In this document: positions 63,449-64,000 of the stretch, in pieces
Layout: each line of letters starts with the position of its first letter
Numbering within the stretch: the stretch's first letter is position 1
NCBI GenBank assembly: GCA_023052935.1
Contig: CM041298.1
Coordinates: forward strand, 114,036,977 to 114,100,976
Reading direction: 5' to 3'
DNA from: Piezodorus guildinii
Lineage: Eukaryota; Arthropoda; Insecta; Hemiptera; Pentatomidae
DNA length: 64,000 nucleotides
Position numbers and translations under genes: made by a program
Notes under the pieces: generated by a model
What the model was told of the DNA's origin: nothing
The model's input: only the letters and a program-made list of their open reading frames with translations
Databases searched by the model: none

Positions 63449-64000
63449 TTTTTTTTCAAACATATTTATTGATATTTACAACTGTATTATATACATCGAG
63501 TTAAAGTGATGAACATAGTAAACTGACATGAAATATTCTTAACTAGATGGTCTCGAGGCAATCTTCTTTTCAGACGCCTCGGAGGATTATCAGGAATCGA
63601 AGAGGATGATTAGATAGAAACTAGTGGATTAGAGTAGAAATGGAGTTTTTCATGGAATTATTGATACCTGGTTCGGGCTAATTTAGTAACATATGGAACA
63701 TTAAGGTCTTTATGGATGAGCTTATTCGTGACAAAGTAAGTGGATTTTAAGGACTGGATCTGAGAAGAATTTGATGGTTTAGTAGAGCCCCATAGCTCTA
63801 CTCCGTAAGTGTATATCGGTCTTATGATGTTCATATAAATAAATCTTTTGTAATTAAGTAGAAGGTCTGAGCGTTTGTCCAGTAAGTGTTGAAGTAGTCG
63901 AAAACGTCGGGCAGTTTTTTTTGTTTCAGTCTTGTATGGGGATTAAAAGTTATATGTTTTTTCATGGTGGAGTCCTAGGTAACGAAACTGTTCAACAGGG
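63449..64000 (-). pseudogene. Jockey-2 ORF2 3' fragment, runs off the right edge
   Basis: T-run at 63449-63456, then 3' UTR and ORF2 C-terminal region parallel to 57290-57870 with several indels (gtctcgaggcaatcttcttt; atggtttagtagagcccca). Multiple frame breaks. The 5' extent is outside the window. Confidence 0.82.

Noticed and set aside
1..64000. Host gene with exons hidden among the repeats
   Set aside because: No frame gave a recognisable non-transposon domain with plausible splice context. Very short exons cannot be excluded without RNA data.

Overview
The window looks like repeat-dense, AT-rich arthropod nuclear DNA. An insect is likely and a hemipteran is possible, but that is inference from transposon style. 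No host protein-coding gene, rRNA or genuine tRNA gene was found. Almost everything recognisable is a mobile element or its remains: mariner DNA transposons (at least three families, A, B and C), non-LTR retrotransposons (Jockey-type, RNase H-bearing, RTE-like, CR1/L2-like), Penelope-like elements (PLEs) with hammerhead-ribozyme motifs, three tRNA-derived SINE families (A, B, C), and several unclassified interspersed repeats (A, B/G, F).

Layout. 1-13.4 kb: an RNase H LINE tail (615-1441, 14-nt target-site duplication, TSD), Repeat A, a mariner-A (3875-4776), LINE and SINE scraps, and a 491-bp hammerhead-bearing palindrome (10702-11192, 11-nt TSD). 13.4-20.8 kb: copy 1 of an old repeat unit, split by a full-length Jockey element with both ORFs open (13825-18613, 12-nt TSD) and by a mariner-B (19738-20606). 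20.9-25.6 kb: LINE, mariner and Repeat A fragments. 25.6-34.9 kb: copy 2 of the old unit, split by a 7.7-kb head-to-head inverted pair of PLEs (26953-34629, 12-nt TSD). 35-46 kb: Repeat A and B, a 572-bp terminal-inverted-repeat element, an RTE-like LINE broken into opposed halves, a PLE 3' end, mariner-B. 46-64 kb: mariner-A, Repeat A copies, Jockey and CR1-like 3' fragments, SINEs, a second hammerhead-type PLE end, and a Jockey fragment running off the right edge.

The parts inform each other. The two old repeat copies are reciprocal empty-site controls: each lacks the insertions present in the other, so the ends and TSDs of the Jockey element, the PLE pair and one mariner can be read directly. 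The strongest signal is that two unrelated-sized hammerhead-bearing elements (7.7 kb and 0.49 kb) share one architecture: inverted arms with 3' ends outward, one 11-12-nt TSD around the whole unit, and one arm carrying 34-39 extra terminal bases. This suggests PLE-type elements here insert as head-to-head dimers. The intact enzymatic machinery is one Jockey (gag-like ORF1 plus endonuclease/RT ORF2) and two PLE copies (RT plus GIY-YIG); everything else is decayed or non-autonomous.
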